DNA of 64,000 nt from Flavobacteriales bacterium (GTDB lineage: Bacteria; Bacteroidota; Bacteroidia; Flavobacteriales; Flavobacteriaceae). Position 1 is the stretch's first letter; every line of letters starts with the position of its first letter. Both the position numbers and the translations under genes were made by a program. The stretch lies in the NCBI GenBank assembly GCA_013205245.1, contig JABMNH010000018.1:1-64000 (forward strand). Direction: 5' to 3'. Below are positions 45,001 to 53,349 of the stretch, piece by piece. The notes under the pieces were generated by a model. That model was not told the DNA's origin and made no database searches. It saw only the letters and a list, made by a program, of their open reading frames with translations.

Positions 45001-46111
45001 ATTTTAGTTCTCCTATATCAGAAAAAGCCACGATGTTTCTTACATTTTGCGTGGTGTTGTTTCTGTTAGAAACCCAAACTTCTATACGCGTAATATTAAT
45101 ACCACTATTTATAAGTGGTAAATTAGCCAAAGCGGCATTGTAATTATCTCTGAATTTTTGTGATAGAAAGAAGTGTTTGTTGGCATCGTAATCGCTCACT
45201 TTTAAACTGAATTCGTTGATGCTTGCGCCACCTTGTGCAGAAACAGATCGGGTTTCTGATTGCTGTTGCGATAAAACTGCTGTTACAGTAGTTTTGCCAA
45301 ATTGCAATTCGGTTTTAAGACCTATTAAATTTTGAGCGCCTTTAACCAAGGAGTTTTTAGTAGGCATACTGATGTTACCAACTTCTATTTTACGGATAAT
45401 ATCATCATCGTCTGGTGTGTATTCTAACTTTACCAGATTCTGAAAATTAAAGGTAGATTGTGTATCAAAATTAGCACTTACTTTTAAACGTTTTCCTATT
45501 TGTGCTGTTAAGCTTGCGCTTATTTGTTGATCAAAATCGAATGTGGTACTTTTTCTATTGTTTTCTGAAAGCTGCGGATTATCTACTTTCTGATATAAAA
45601 TACCTAATTTTAAAAGGAGTGATCCTTGCGGGTTAACAACCACACTATTGCCACCAAAAATGCTTTCGAAAAATTTTGAATTGACATAATAAGTTGGCAA
45701 TTCATCTTTTTTAGCATCAGCATTATTTTTGTTTAAACGGCTATTTTTACTTATTTTAGACTTAAAATAATCAATCATATCACGCTTTAAGCGGTAGTCT
45801 TGATACTCTTTTTGAGTCATGAAATAAGGCGATTTTACATAGTAGTCGCCAATTTTTTCTAAGAATAAATAGTGCCCACTTTCAGAATCATAAATAACGG
45901 TAGATTTTGAGGGATCTTTTAAATAGAGACTCCCTTTTTGATGGCTTCTAAAAAAGTATTTTAAAGGGGGTAATGTATCCTTTTTAATGGTGTCTTGTGC
46001 TTTTGGGGCAGGCGGTGGTGGCAATGAGATTTGAGATGCGGCATTTTGCCATATCAAAAAAAAGACACCCAAACTTAAAATTAATTTTATGTTTTTATAT
46101 GATAATTCCAA
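39068..46111 (-). CDS. sprA: SprA/Sov, type IX secretion outer-membrane translocon
   Basis: A giant 2347-aa beta-barrel that forms the protein-conducting pore of the type IX secretion system and is needed for gliding in flavobacteria. It has a signal peptide ending near QNAASQ, a Pro-rich mature start (SLPPPPAPKAQD) and family patches such as YYVNSKFFESIFGG, GSLLLKLGILYQ, SFNFDQ-type strands and SYIDDFEGSQTPISL. It ends with a barrel strand (GLSLRYTFGN). The reading frame is intact throughout. Cluster order is maeB, ruvA, sprA, gcvH, vanZ, tonB. With the PorG- and PorP/SprF-like genes elsewhere in this window, three T9SS parts are present. Confidence 0.96.
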   Translation of the reverse strand: MELSYKNIKLILSLGVFFLIWQNAASQISLPPPPAPKAQDTIKKDTLPPLKYFFRSHQKGSLYLKDPSKSTVIYDSESGHYLFLEKIGDYYVKSPYFMTQKEYQDYRLKRDMIDYFKSKISKNSRLNKNNADAKKDELPTYYVNSKFFESIFGGNSVVVNPQGSLLLKLGILYQKVDNPQLSENNRKSTTFDFDQQISASLTAQIGKRLKVSANFDTQSTFNFQNLVKLEYTPDDDDIIRKIEVGNISMPTKNSLVKGAQNLIGLKTELQFGKTTVTAVLSQQQSETRSVSAQGGASINEFSLKVSDYDANKHFFLSQKFRDNYNAALANLPLINSGINITRIEVWVSNRNNTTQNVRNIVAFSDIGELKSENIGNPNIIPSGTQDASNEANNINSLLSLNGPIRDIATIGNALASFNMSQGNDYSVLENARSLQLNNDFTYNPQLGYITLNSRLAQSDVLAVSFEYTENGNVYKVGEFSDDGIAAPNNLAVKLLRSEVINTNIPLWDLMMKNVYSLNAYQMQRDEFRLEVLYEDDNTGVPVNILQGAQTPAAQDKTLLNLLNIDRLDQSNNVKPSGDGFFDYIEGITVNSEKGYITFPEIEPFGKDLGAILTNPADSKFVFNELYTITQSEAINNFQQKNKYLIKGYYKSAGQQGIPLGVFNAQPGSVVVTSGGRKLVEGVDYVVDYQIGNVQIINPTLIDSKAPVQVSVENNNGFSQQQRSFFGVDIEHKFSDKFVAGATILNLNEKPITQKIQFGSEPVNNTLLGLNFSYSTPVPKLTKLINKLPFVDTTVPSKVSVRGEFAYLLPGSPKQIGQQNEATSYIDDFEGSQTPISLNSPQQWFMASTPQHQTDPSLVNLGGDNTDLRYGENRAKLSWYNIDRLFYGGSSLKPSGIDDLELSRAETRRIDLKELFPQQDVDFTQSTVIRTFDLAYFPQERGSYNFDATNVNADGELTNSENRWAGIMRSLTTTDFEQANVEYIKFWMMDPYEHYSITEKEGFPKNHTLSEADFTGALYLNLGNISEDILKDGRKMFENGLPQDGQKDASIINETLWSDIPLNQSLLYAFDEKDAARGNQDLGLDGLNDDEENTRFSSFLNQLPPSVKTQMQLDPASDNYHYFRGSALDDADASIINRYKNFTNTQGNSPTANLSTESYPTSATSFPDVEDIDRDQTMNSVESYFQYKISLNKNDLVVGKNNIVDKRNVNITLADGTSETATWYQIRVPIKSPDEVINGISNFNSIRFMRLFLTKFKIPVVLRFGEFELVRGDWRRFTRTLPAPPNVPVNLDGVRLQNFVVGVVNIEENEGRYPIKYILPPGIIRERLQGATTIQSQNEQSLSIKIKDLDPQETRAVFKNVSMDLRMFKKLKLFIHAESVEGQTSLENTDLKAIIRLGSDIDENYYQIEVPLSITAFNALSAEEVWPEINNINLALEKFGKLKLLRFDNNISTNTLYPAIGTAPIFDDLNGTEVRVLGNPNLANIKAVMLGVKNVSATPKSTEVWFNELRVAQFDNKGGWAANINADGNFADFADISFVGSASSIGFGSIDQRVSERSQEDIKQYNIITNINLGKLFPKDWGVNLPMNYSTAEEFRDPKYDPQLQDVLFSDAKNTNSDESRNYTQRTSLSFMNVKKDRTNADKKKRPYDVENLSVSYAYNQTYHRDYNTKLLKDQNVRTSATYNYTFEPYVLEPFKKSKFFDKKSYLKFIRDLNINLVPTSLSVNTNIRRTYNEQLSRTLVSGLPDLPTLKQRYFLFDWDYNIAYDLTKSLDFTFRAANNYVYDNFESDNVKLFDSFFKVGRPQNYHQSLNATYKLPLDKIPYLGFITSTFSYTADFDWQASSKAVVASVGNSISNANTNNLSTTINLTKLYKTVGIDKLRKKSAKSDDKNITKLNFGQQALNTALDIVTSVKKLGLSYTSNNGTFLPGYIPEIGFLGRNNFSGGLAPTFGFVFGSQNDIRDLALTSGWLISRSATDPIFNKTYTTSHYDKLDLTADIKPFKDLQIDLIANRIFTGNESQQIDVIDDAFSNAPISTMGNFSISRIMIKTSFDNNGDDTFATFKENRSVIASRLSQEAGLATTDGFGETSQQVLLPAFLAAYSGEDASKISLNTFRNTPVPNWKITYRGLMKIKWFKDNFSSFTLSNAYRGSYGVTGYTNNLQYDANDPYANTNKNKAANFNSELLISSVNLIEDFSPLIKIDFKMKNSISFKAELKRDKSLNLNFNNNTLTEIRGKEYVFGVGYRIKDLQLRIKGGNGNTTYKGDLNFKADITIRDNLTVIRALDKDNNQVTGGQKIMAFKFLADYNLTKNMMASFFYDQNTSRFAISTTYPRKSISSGLSLRYTFGN

Positions 46112-46117
46112 ACTCTT

Positions 46118-46699
46118 CTATAGATTTTTTAGCGCTAATTTAATAATGTTTTCAAGTGAATCGTCAGCGTGTTCTAAAATAAGTTTTTGTACTGTTTTTT
46201 CTGATTGCCTCCTGTTATAACCCAAAACTTCTAATGCACTTAACGCTTCATCTTTAATTGTATTGTTTTGCGTGCCAAAATCTTCAGATAAATCAAAAGT
46301 TTTTATGATTTTGTCTTTTAAGTCTAGTATAATGCGTTGGGCTGTTTTAGCACCAATTCCTTTAGCAGATTGTATGCTGGCAACATTGTTAGAAACAATA
46401 GCTTCTTGAATTTGCTTTGGCGCCATAGACGACAACATTGTTCTTGCAATACTTGGGCCAACGCCAGAAACAGATATTAAAAGTTTAAAAACTTCGCGCT
46501 CTATCTTGTCATAAAATCCGTAAAGGGTATGCGAATCTTCTTTTACTATTAAAAGTGTCTCTAGTTTTAGAAGTTCGCTGTCTGGAATTTTAGCGTAGGT
46601 GTGTAATGAAATATTTACTGTATAACCAACGCCATTGCAGTCTAAGATGACATACAGTGGCGATTTTTCTACCAGTTTACCTTTTAAATGACTTATCAT
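46118..46699 (-). CDS. ruvA: Holliday junction DNA helicase subunit RuvA
   Basis: Binds four-way junctions and loads RuvB for branch migration. Domain I OB fold: MISHLKGKLVEKSPLYVILDCNGVGY. Helix-hairpin-helix motifs: LISVSGVGPSIARTMLS and IQSAKGIGAKTAQRIILDL. Domain III at the C-terminus (DEALSALEVLGYNRRQSEK) contacts RuvB. 193 aa. It ends 6 bp before sprA. ruvB lies about 3 kb upstream on the same strand rather than adjacent. Confidence 0.97.
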   Translation of the reverse strand: MISHLKGKLVEKSPLYVILDCNGVGYTVNISLHTYAKIPDSELLKLETLLIVKEDSHTLYGFYDKIEREVFKLLISVSGVGPSIARTMLSSMAPKQIQEAIVSNNVASIQSAKGIGAKTAQRIILDLKDKIIKTFDLSEDFGTQNNTIKDEALSALEVLGYNRRQSEKTVQKLILEHADDSLENIIKLALKNL

Positions 46700-46720
46700 A
46701 AAAACAATTTAATCTAAAAT

Positions 46721-46728
46721 CAAAGGTA
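46721..46728 (-). promoter_or_regulatory. Candidate -7 element of ruvA-sprA
   Basis: Minus-strand TACCTTTG matches TAnnTTTG in the 38-bp gap between maeB and ruvA, 21 bp before the ruvA ATG. It could let ruvA-sprA be expressed apart from maeB. Confidence 0.4.
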
Positions 46729-46737
46729 TCAAATTAT

Positions 46738-49011
46738 TTATTGTTTTGCTTTTTCTTGTGCATCAACAACGGCAATACATGTCATATTTACAATTTCATC
46801 TATGCTAGAGCCATATTGTATGATATGAGCGGGTTTATTAAGGCCCATAACAATTGGCCCAACAGATTCAATATTATTTAAACTTTTTAATATTTTATAA
46901 CTGATGTTTGCTGAATCTAGATTTGGGAATATCAATCCATTAACCGGATTGTTGTTTAATTTGCTAAACGGAAATTTATCGTTTAGCATGGTTTGGGTTA
47001 AGGCAAAATCTGCTTGAATTTCGCCATCTACCGTGAGTTTAGGAAAATATTTATGCAATAAGGCAACAGCTTCGGTTACTTTTGTAGCTTCAGGGTGCTC
47101 TGAATTTCCGAAATTAGAATAAGAGAGCATTGCTAAATTAGGTTTAACACCTAAAGTAGTCATAAATGTTGCCGTCATATTGGCAATAACTGCCAATTCT
47201 TTTGCCGATGGATTTATATTTATAGCAGTATCCGAAAAGAAAATAGGGCCACGTTTTGTAAGCATAATATTTGTAGCTGCAATGCGGCCAACACCTTTTT
47301 CTTTTCCAATAAGTTCAATCATAGGCTTTACAGCTGTAGGATAACTTCTTGTATAACCAGTAATTAAAGCATCGGCTTGACCTTCATTAACCATCATGGC
47401 TGAAAAATAATTGCGTTCGCGCATCATTTTATTGGCACCTATTAGACTCACGCCTTTGCGGTTTCGTTTTGTCCAATATTTTTTAGCAAAAAGCTCTCTT
47501 CTACTTTTTTCTGTATTAGATTTTGGATCGATAATAGGGAGGTCAACTTCAAAATGAATTTGCGTCATCAATTTATGAATTTCGGTTTTGTCTCCTAATA
47601 AAATTGGTAAGGCAATACCTTCATCATAACAAATCTGAGCTGCTTTAAGTACATTATAACTGTCGGCTTCAGAGAAAACAACACGTTTTGGATCTGTCTT
47701 GGCTCTGTTAGTTATCATGCGCATTAATTTGTTGCCAGTACCCAATCTTGCTGCTAGTGCTTCTTTATATGCATCCCAATCTGTAATAGGTTTTTTTGCA
47801 ACACCAGAATCCATAGCGGCTTTGGCAACTGCGGGAGGAATACTTGTAATTAAGCGGTTATCAAAAGGTTTTGGTATGATATAATTTTTACCAAATTCAA
47901 GACTTTTTAGGTTGTATGTTTTTATAACTTGTTCTGGTACGGGTTCTTTAGTTAAATTAGCCAAAGCTATTACAGCGGCCAATTTCATTTCTTCGTTAAT
48001 AGCAGTTGCTCTTACATCTAAAGCGCCTCTAAAAATATAAGGAAATCCTAAAATGTTATTTACTTGATTTGGATAATCAGACCGGCCAGTACCCATAATA
48101 ATGTCACTACGAGATGCCATAGCAAGAGGGTAATCAATTTCTGGATCTGGATTTGCTAAGGCAAAAACTATGGGGTTTTTAGCCATAGTTTTTAGCATTT
48201 TTGGTGTTACCAATCCGCCTTTAGACAAGCCTAGAAATACATCACAACCAACCATGGCTTCTTCTAAATTATGAACATCGCGATTAGTTGCGAATTCGGC
48301 TTTTTGTTCAGAAAGGTTAGGGTCATCTTTTCGGATAGCACCTTTGCTATCACACATTATAATATTCTCGCCTTTAATGCCTAGTTTTTTGTAAAGTTTG
48401 CTACAAGAAATAGCTGCAGCTCCAGCACCACTAACAACTACGATGGCATCTTCTATTTTTTTATTGGCTATTTCAAGTGCATTTAATAAGGCTGCTGCAG
48501 AAATAATAGCAGTACCATGTTGATCATCATGCATTACAGGAATGTCTAATTCCTCTTTTAGTCTGCGTTCAATTTCAAAAGCCTCTGGCGCTTTAATATC
48601 TTCTAAGTTAATACCGCCAAAAGTTGGTGCTATATTCTTAACTGTTTCAATAAATTTATCTACATCGCGGGTATCAACTTCAATGTCAAAAACATCAATG
48701 TCTGCCATTATTTTAAATAAGAGTCCTTTTCCTTCCATCACAGGTTTCCCTGCTAAAGCACCAATATCACCAAGACCTAAAACGGCAGTACCATTAGATA
48801 TAACGGCAACTAAATTTCCTTTGGCTGTATATTTATAGGCGTTGTCTGGATTTTTTTCAATTTCTAAACAAGGCTCGGCTACACCAGGCGAATATGCTAA
48901 AGATAAGTCGCGTTGTGTGGCGTGTTTTTTTGTTGGTGTGACTTCTATTTTTCCTGGAGTTGGGAATTCGTGATAGTCTAAAGCTTCACTTTTTTTTCTT
49001 GTAGAACTCAT
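46738..49011 (-). CDS. maeB: NADP-dependent malic enzyme (MaeB type, malic + phosphotransacetylase-like)
   Basis: Oxidative decarboxylation of malate to pyruvate, making NADPH. The 757-aa two-part protein has a malic domain (about 1-430) with [27 protein letters not shown] and [13 protein letters not shown], plus the NADP fold [16 protein letters not shown]. It is joined to a phosphotransacetylase-like domain (about 430-757; [35 protein letters not shown]). In relatives the second domain is regulatory and not catalytic. It heads the ruvA-sprA gene series, with a -7-like element just upstream. Confidence 0.96.
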   Translation of the reverse strand: MSSTRKKSEALDYHEFPTPGKIEVTPTKKHATQRDLSLAYSPGVAEPCLEIEKNPDNAYKYTAKGNLVAVISNGTAVLGLGDIGALAGKPVMEGKGLLFKIMADIDVFDIEVDTRDVDKFIETVKNIAPTFGGINLEDIKAPEAFEIERRLKEELDIPVMHDDQHGTAIISAAALLNALEIANKKIEDAIVVVSGAGAAAISCSKLYKKLGIKGENIIMCDSKGAIRKDDPNLSEQKAEFATNRDVHNLEEAMVGCDVFLGLSKGGLVTPKMLKTMAKNPIVFALANPDPEIDYPLAMASRSDIIMGTGRSDYPNQVNNILGFPYIFRGALDVRATAINEEMKLAAVIALANLTKEPVPEQVIKTYNLKSLEFGKNYIIPKPFDNRLITSIPPAVAKAAMDSGVAKKPITDWDAYKEALAARLGTGNKLMRMITNRAKTDPKRVVFSEADSYNVLKAAQICYDEGIALPILLGDKTEIHKLMTQIHFEVDLPIIDPKSNTEKSRRELFAKKYWTKRNRKGVSLIGANKMMRERNYFSAMMVNEGQADALITGYTRSYPTAVKPMIELIGKEKGVGRIAATNIMLTKRGPIFFSDTAININPSAKELAVIANMTATFMTTLGVKPNLAMLSYSNFGNSEHPEATKVTEAVALLHKYFPKLTVDGEIQADFALTQTMLNDKFPFSKLNNNPVNGLIFPNLDSANISYKILKSLNNIESVGPIVMGLNKPAHIIQYGSSIDEIVNMTCIAVVDAQEKAKQ

Positions 49012-49042
49012 AACATTGTTGGTTTAATGTAAAAATGAAGGG

Positions 49043-49050
49043 CAAAGGTA
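49043..49050 (-). promoter_or_regulatory. Candidate -7 element of maeB
   Basis: Minus-strand TACCTTTG matches TAnnTTTG, 31 bp upstream of the maeB ATG. It is identical to the element before ruvA. Confidence 0.4.
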
Positions 49051-49082
49051 AATTAATTAGTATAACAGAAAACTAATAATTG

Positions 49083-50009
49083 TCATAGTTTTAAAAACTT
49101 TATATTGCGTAATAAACCTGTGTATTTTGTGCGCTTTACAGCAGATTTTTTAAAAATTTTTTGAAAGCCTTCTTGTGTAATTTCTTCCCAATCTGTTTTC
49201 GAGAAATTCAGTAAATTATCTTGTGGTTCGAATAATGGTTCTTGATGAGGTGTGGAAAACCGATTCCACGGACAAACATCTTGACAGATATCGCATCCAA
49301 ATTGCCAATCGTTGAATTTTCCTTTTTGTGAATTTGGTATGCCGTCTTTTAATTCTATGGTAAAATACGAAATACATTTGCTGCCATCAACAGTATTGTT
49401 TGGTAAAATAGCTTGGGTAGGGCAGGCGTCTATACATTGTGTGCAATTACCACAATGATCTGTTTTAAAAGCATCGTCATAAGCCAATGGCAAATCTATT
49501 ATGAGTTGTGCCAAAAAATAAAAGGATCCTTTTTTTTTGGTGATTAGCAAACTGTTTTTACCTGTCCATCCCAATCCTGCTTTTTTTGCCCAAGCGCGTT
49601 CTAAAACAGGAGCAGAGTCAACAAAAACACGTCCGTTAACTTCACCAATTTTTTGTTGGATGTTTTGTAATAATGTTTTGAGTTTGTCTTTAATGACAAA
49701 ATGATAATCTTCGCCATAGGCATACTTCGCTATTTTATAAGAATCGGCTCTTTGAATTTTAGATGGATAATAATTATAAGATAATGATATAACCGATTTG
49801 GCATCTTCTACCAATAATCGTGGGTCTAAACGTTTATCAAAATGGTTTTGCATATACCGCATCTCACCGTGATAATTGTTCTTTAGCCAGTTTTCTAATT
49901 TAGGAGCTTCGGCTTCTAAAAAATCCGCTTTAGCGATACCACACTGATCGAAACCTAAATGTAAAGCTTCTTGTTTTATAAAATCGCTGTATTCTTGAGG
50001 TGTTTTCAA
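49083..50009 (-). CDS. queG: Epoxyqueuosine reductase
   Basis: Cobalamin- and Fe-S-dependent last step of queuosine synthesis on tRNA. It shows [23 protein letters not shown] at the start, [13 protein letters not shown], the catalytic-region [26 protein letters not shown], and two 4Fe-4S motifs, [16 protein letters not shown] and [12 protein letters not shown]. 308 aa, without the C-terminal HEAT repeats seen in some longer QueG proteins. It is 15 bp downstream of ruvB. Confidence 0.96.
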   Translation of the reverse strand: MKTPQEYSDFIKQEALHLGFDQCGIAKADFLEAEAPKLENWLKNNYHGEMRYMQNHFDKRLDPRLLVEDAKSVISLSYNYYPSKIQRADSYKIAKYAYGEDYHFVIKDKLKTLLQNIQQKIGEVNGRVFVDSAPVLERAWAKKAGLGWTGKNSLLITKKKGSFYFLAQLIIDLPLAYDDAFKTDHCGNCTQCIDACPTQAILPNNTVDGSKCISYFTIELKDGIPNSQKGKFNDWQFGCDICQDVCPWNRFSTPHQEPLFEPQDNLLNFSKTDWEEITQEGFQKIFKKSAVKRTKYTGLLRNIKFLKL

Positions 50010-50024
50010 AAGCCGACAAATTGT

Positions 50025-51047
50025 TTAAAACAACTCGTTTTGTTTGCCATTTTTATCACGACCAAGATGTTTATAGGCAAGCTCGGTAGCTTCTCGACCT
50101 CTAGGCGTGCGCATAATAAAACCTTCTTGAATTAAAAATGGTTCATACACTTCTTCAATAGTTTCTGCATTTTCAGATACCGATGTTGCAAGTGTGCTCA
50201 GTCCAACAGGACCTCCTTTAAATTTATCAATAATGGTTATTAAGATTTTGTTGTCCATTTCGTCAAGGCCATGGGCATCAACATTTAAGGCATTTAAAGC
50301 ATACTTTGCAATTTTAATATCGATGCTGCCATTGCCTTTTATTTGTGCAAAATCACGTACACGTCTTAGAAGCGCATTGGCAATACGTGGTGTTCCCCGA
50401 CTTCTGCCAGCAATTTCTATAGCAGCTTCCATACTAATAGGTACTTTTAAAATAGTGGCACTGCGTTGTAAAATGGTGGTTAAAACTTCTGTATTGTAAT
50501 ATTGTAACCGGCTCGTGATGCCAAATCTGGCACGCATTGGCGCGGTTAATAAACCAGATCTCGTGGTAGCGCCAACTAAAGTAAAGGGTTCTAAATTTAG
50601 CTGAACAGTTCTGGCATTTGGGCCAGATTCAATCATAATATCAATTTTAAAATCCTCCATAGCTGTGTAGAGATATTCTTCTACAACAGGACTTAAACGG
50701 TGAATTTCGTCAATAAATAAAACATCTCGTGCTTCAAGATTTGTTAACAAACCAGCTAAATCGCCAGGTTTGTCTAAAACGGGGCCAGAAGTTATTTTGA
50801 TACCCGTATTTAATTCGTTAGCTAAAATATGTGCCAATGTGGTTTTGCCTAATCCTGGAGGGCCGTGAAATAGCGTATGATCTAAAGCTTCATCTCTAAG
50901 ATTAGCGGCTTCAACAAATATTTTCAAGTTAGATTTAACTTGATCTTGACCCGAAAAATCATCAAAAGACAAGGGTCTTAATTTTTTTTCGATTTCTAAA
51001 TCTGTAGGGGATAAATTTTCTAAAGAAGGATCTAGTTCTGAATTCAT
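50025..51047 (-). CDS. ruvB: Holliday junction DNA helicase motor subunit RuvB
   Basis: AAA+ hexameric motor for branch migration. It carries [19 protein letters not shown], Walker [15 protein letters not shown], Walker [17 protein letters not shown], the RuvA-contacting/sensor region [19 protein letters not shown] with the arginine finger, and a C-terminal winged helix ([16 protein letters not shown]). The ATG at 51047 ([14 protein letters not shown], 340 aa) is the natural start. The track's six extra residues overlap a TATATTTG element. Confidence 0.97.
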   Translation of the reverse strand: MNSELDPSLENLSPTDLEIEKKLRPLSFDDFSGQDQVKSNLKIFVEAANLRDEALDHTLFHGPPGLGKTTLAHILANELNTGIKITSGPVLDKPGDLAGLLTNLEARDVLFIDEIHRLSPVVEEYLYTAMEDFKIDIMIESGPNARTVQLNLEPFTLVGATTRSGLLTAPMRARFGITSRLQYYNTEVLTTILQRSATILKVPISMEAAIEIAGRSRGTPRIANALLRRVRDFAQIKGNGSIDIKIAKYALNALNVDAHGLDEMDNKILITIIDKFKGGPVGLSTLATSVSENAETIEEVYEPFLIQEGFIMRTPRGREATELAYKHLGRDKNGKQNELF

Positions 51048-51051
51048 GATA

Positions 51052-51059
51052 CAAATATA
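51052..51059 (-). promoter_or_regulatory. Candidate -7 element of ruvB-queG
   Basis: Minus-strand TATATTTG matches TAnnTTTG, directly upstream of the ATG at 51047, implying a very short leader. Confidence 0.35.
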
Positions 51060-51093
51060 AATCAATTAAAAGGAATGCAGATATCTTAAAAAA

Positions 51094-51495
51094 TTATTCT
51101 ACAGTTAGCGGTGCATTAATAACCACAGCACCTAAAAATTGTTTTTTAATAGCCACATTTGCGCTGTCGGCAGAAATATGTGTTCTAAAATTCCCAACCA
51201 TTACTTTCCAATCTGGTGTATCAAACATTATATGGGCTTTTAAAGTTGGAAATAACTTTTCGAATTTACTTTTAAAATTATAAGCAATGGTTTCATTGCC
51301 ATTGTATAATTGTATTCTGTAGCCTAAAGTAGGATGTGCTGCGTTGTAAGCCTTTTTCTTAATTAAAATTGAGTCAATTTTTATGTTTTTAACAATAGAG
51401 ATGTTGTTTTGTGACTCTTGGCTAAAAGCCGATGTGACCATTAAAAAGATCGAAACTTGTACAATTAAAGACAAAAAAGTGTTTTTTGATTTCAT
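51094..51495 (-). CDS. Exported SPOR-like domain protein
   Basis: A 133-aa periplasmic protein with signal peptide MKSKNTFLSLIVQVSIFLMVTSAFSQ. The C-terminal 75 residues look like a SPOR fold: GYRIQLYNGNETIAYNFKSKFEKLFP, then DTPDWKVMVGNFRTHISADSANVAIKKQF. SPOR domains bind glycan strands stripped of stem peptides at division sites. No catalytic domain is attached. It is 46 bp upstream of ruvB on the same strand. No -7 match was found upstream. Confidence 0.82.
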   Translation of the reverse strand: MKSKNTFLSLIVQVSIFLMVTSAFSQESQNNISIVKNIKIDSILIKKKAYNAAHPTLGYRIQLYNGNETIAYNFKSKFEKLFPTLKAHIMFDTPDWKVMVGNFRTHISADSANVAIKKQFLGAVVINAPLTVE

Positions 51496-51818
51496 AAATA
51501 GTTATCTTTTGTTTTTTATAAGTCCTATTTAACTTATATGTTCTACTATTAACAAACAGGTTTAAAGGTGTTTGTGTAAATTTTTCTTTAGCTTATTTTA
51601 TAATTTATTTACTGGTGGCTAAATTAACAAATGTTTGATTAATATTTTGGTTATTGTTTAGAATGATTATAAATTGCGCACCTATTTATATTAAATTTTG
51701 AAAATAGCTATTTAATAGTATTTTTGTCAAATATTAATAAAAATTAAATGACTATAGTTTTATAGATTAAAACCTTAGAAAAAATTATACCAAACAAGAA
51801 AATAATATTATTTTTAAT
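51496..51818. other. Divergent AT-rich intergenic region (323 bp)
   Basis: No ORF or RNA gene was seen. The right half holds the probable act operon promoter (51698-51726) and a leader of about 85 nt ending in a small AATAATATTATT palindrome just before the actA ATG. The left half, upstream of the SPOR gene, shows no clear promoter motif. Confidence 0.6.
51698..51726 (+). promoter_or_regulatory. Probable promoter of the act-cox operon
   Basis: The best promoter match in the window: TTG (51698-51700), an 18-bp spacer, then TATTTTTG (51719-51726). This fits the Bacteroidota pattern TTG-N17-23-TAnnTTTG. It would start the whole 11-kb actABCDEF-coxBA transcript. Confidence 0.6.
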
Positions 51819-53321
51819 ATGAAAAGTGTGAAAAAACACAGTCTAGTCAATAAAATAATCTATTTAAGTCTTACTTTCTTATTATTTTTAAACTTCAACG
51901 TTTCGGGTCAGACAGGTAATTATGACAAAGGCAAACAACTGTTTAATGTCAATTGTGCAGCCTGCCACAAATTGGATAAAAAATTAATTGGTCCAGCTTT
52001 AGCTAATATAACCGATAAACGTTCAAAAGAATGGCTACATGCATGGATAAAAGACAATAATGCTTTACGTGCCAGTGGCGATGCCGATGCAAATGCATTG
52101 TTTAAGGAATATAATGGCATGCCAATGATGCAATATCCTCAGTTTACTGCTCAAGATATTGATGATATTTTAGCATATACAAGTGGCAAACCAAAAGAAA
52201 TTGCTCAAAATACGGCTGTTGCAAAAGTAGATCCTAAAGTTGCCGAGGGCAAACAATTATTTCAAGCCAATTGTGCCGCTTGCCATAAATTGGATAAAAA
52301 ATTAATTGGTCCAGCTTTAGCTAATATAACCGATAAACGTTCAAAAGAATGGCTCCATGCTTGGATAACAGACAATAATGCTTTACGTGCTAGTGGTGAT
52401 GCCGATGCCAATGCACTGTTTAAAGAATACAATGGTATGCCAATGATGCCATTTCCGCAATTATCGGCAGATGATATTGATAAAATTCTCGCTTATACTT
52501 CTTATGTTGAAGTTAAAGCCGATGTTACACAATCAAAAGATTCTAATTTAGCCAAACCTAAAGCCTCAACTGCTTGGATGAGTATTGTACTTGGCTTGGT
52601 TTTATTACTTGTTATTGTTTGGATTTTTGTCAAAAGTAACAATGGCTTCTTAAAAATAGCGGCTACAATCTTCTTGTTATTTGGAATTGCTTATCTTGGT
52701 TTTGGTGCTTTGTTTCAAGTTGGTATAGATACAGATTACCAACCTATTCAACCCATCCAATTTTCACATAAAATCCACTCTGGAGATAACAAAATTGACT
52801 GTCAATACTGTCATTCATCTGCAAAACACAGTAAAACTTCGGGCATACCAAGTTTAAATGTGTGTATGAATTGCCACAAAAGTATATCAGAATACAATGG
52901 TCCTGTAACATCCGATAAGGACAAAGCTTTTTATGATGGCGAAATTCAAAAAGTATATGATGCCATTGGCTGGGATAAAGATAATACAGCTTACAAACCA
53001 AATTTTGAACAAGTCCCTGTAAAATGGATATTGGTTCATAATTTAGCCGATTTCGCTTATTTTAATCACTCGCAACACGTAACTGTAGCTGGCGTAACTT
53101 GTCAAACTTGTCATGGTCCTGTTGAAACAATGGAGGAGGTTAAACAATTTTCAAAACTAACTATGGGTTGGTGTATAGAATGTCATAAAACAACCGAAGT
53201 CAAAATGAAAGGCAATGGTTATTATAACAACATTCACGATCAATTATCTAAGAAATACGGTATAGAAAAAGTTACAGAAGCCCAAATGGGTGGTCAAGAA
53301 TGTGGTAAATGTCACTATTAA
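51819..53321 (+). CDS. actA: Alternative complex III subunit ActA with two extra cytochrome c domains (heptaheme)
   Basis: Multiheme electron-transfer subunit of alternative complex III, 500 aa. An uncleaved or cleaved N-terminal signal (about 1-30) is followed by two near-identical monoheme cytochrome c domains (CAACH at 46 and again 106 residues later, each with a Met-ligand candidate NGMPMM). Two membrane helices follow (about 245-310). The C-terminal part has five CxxCH sites: CQYCH, CMNCH, CQTCH, CIECH, CGKCH. Rhodothermus ActA is a pentaheme protein; here two extra heme domains make seven motifs in total. The two domains share a 68-bp perfect DNA repeat. First gene of the operon. Confidence 0.94.
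   Translation: MKSVKKHSLVNKIIYLSLTFLLFLNFNVSGQTGNYDKGKQLFNVNCAACHKLDKKLIGPALANITDKRSKEWLHAWIKDNNALRASGDADANALFKEYNGMPMMQYPQFTAQDIDDILAYTSGKPKEIAQNTAVAKVDPKVAEGKQLFQANCAACHKLDKKLIGPALANITDKRSKEWLHAWITDNNALRASGDADANALFKEYNGMPMMPFPQLSADDIDKILAYTSYVEVKADVTQSKDSNLAKPKASTAWMSIVLGLVLLLVIVWIFVKSNNGFLKIAATIFLLFGIAYLGFGALFQVGIDTDYQPIQPIQFSHKIHSGDNKIDCQYCHSSAKHSKTSGIPSLNVCMNCHKSISEYNGPVTSDKDKAFYDGEIQKVYDAIGWDKDNTAYKPNFEQVPVKWILVHNLADFAYFNHSQHVTVAGVTCQTCHGPVETMEEVKQFSKLTMGWCIECHKTTEVKMKGNGYYNNIHDQLSKKYGIEKVTEAQMGGQECGKCHY
51969..52036 (+). repeat. Direct repeat copy 1 within actA
   Basis: 68 bp identical to 52287-52354 (offset 318 bp, or 106 codons). It encodes KLDKKLIGPALANITDKRS plus flanking residues of the first cytochrome c domain. 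Confidence 0.9.
52287..52354 (+). repeat. Direct repeat copy 2 within actA
   Basis: Exact partner of 51969-52036. Outside the 68 bp the two domains differ mostly at synonymous positions for about another 100 bp. Confidence 0.9.
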
Positions 53322-53349
53322 TTAGAATATAGAAATACGTATATAAACG

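Noticed and set aside
51948-52460. CRISPR or mobile repeat suggested by the 68-bp direct repeat
   Set aside because: The repeat is in-frame coding sequence of two homologous cytochrome c domains, with only two copies.
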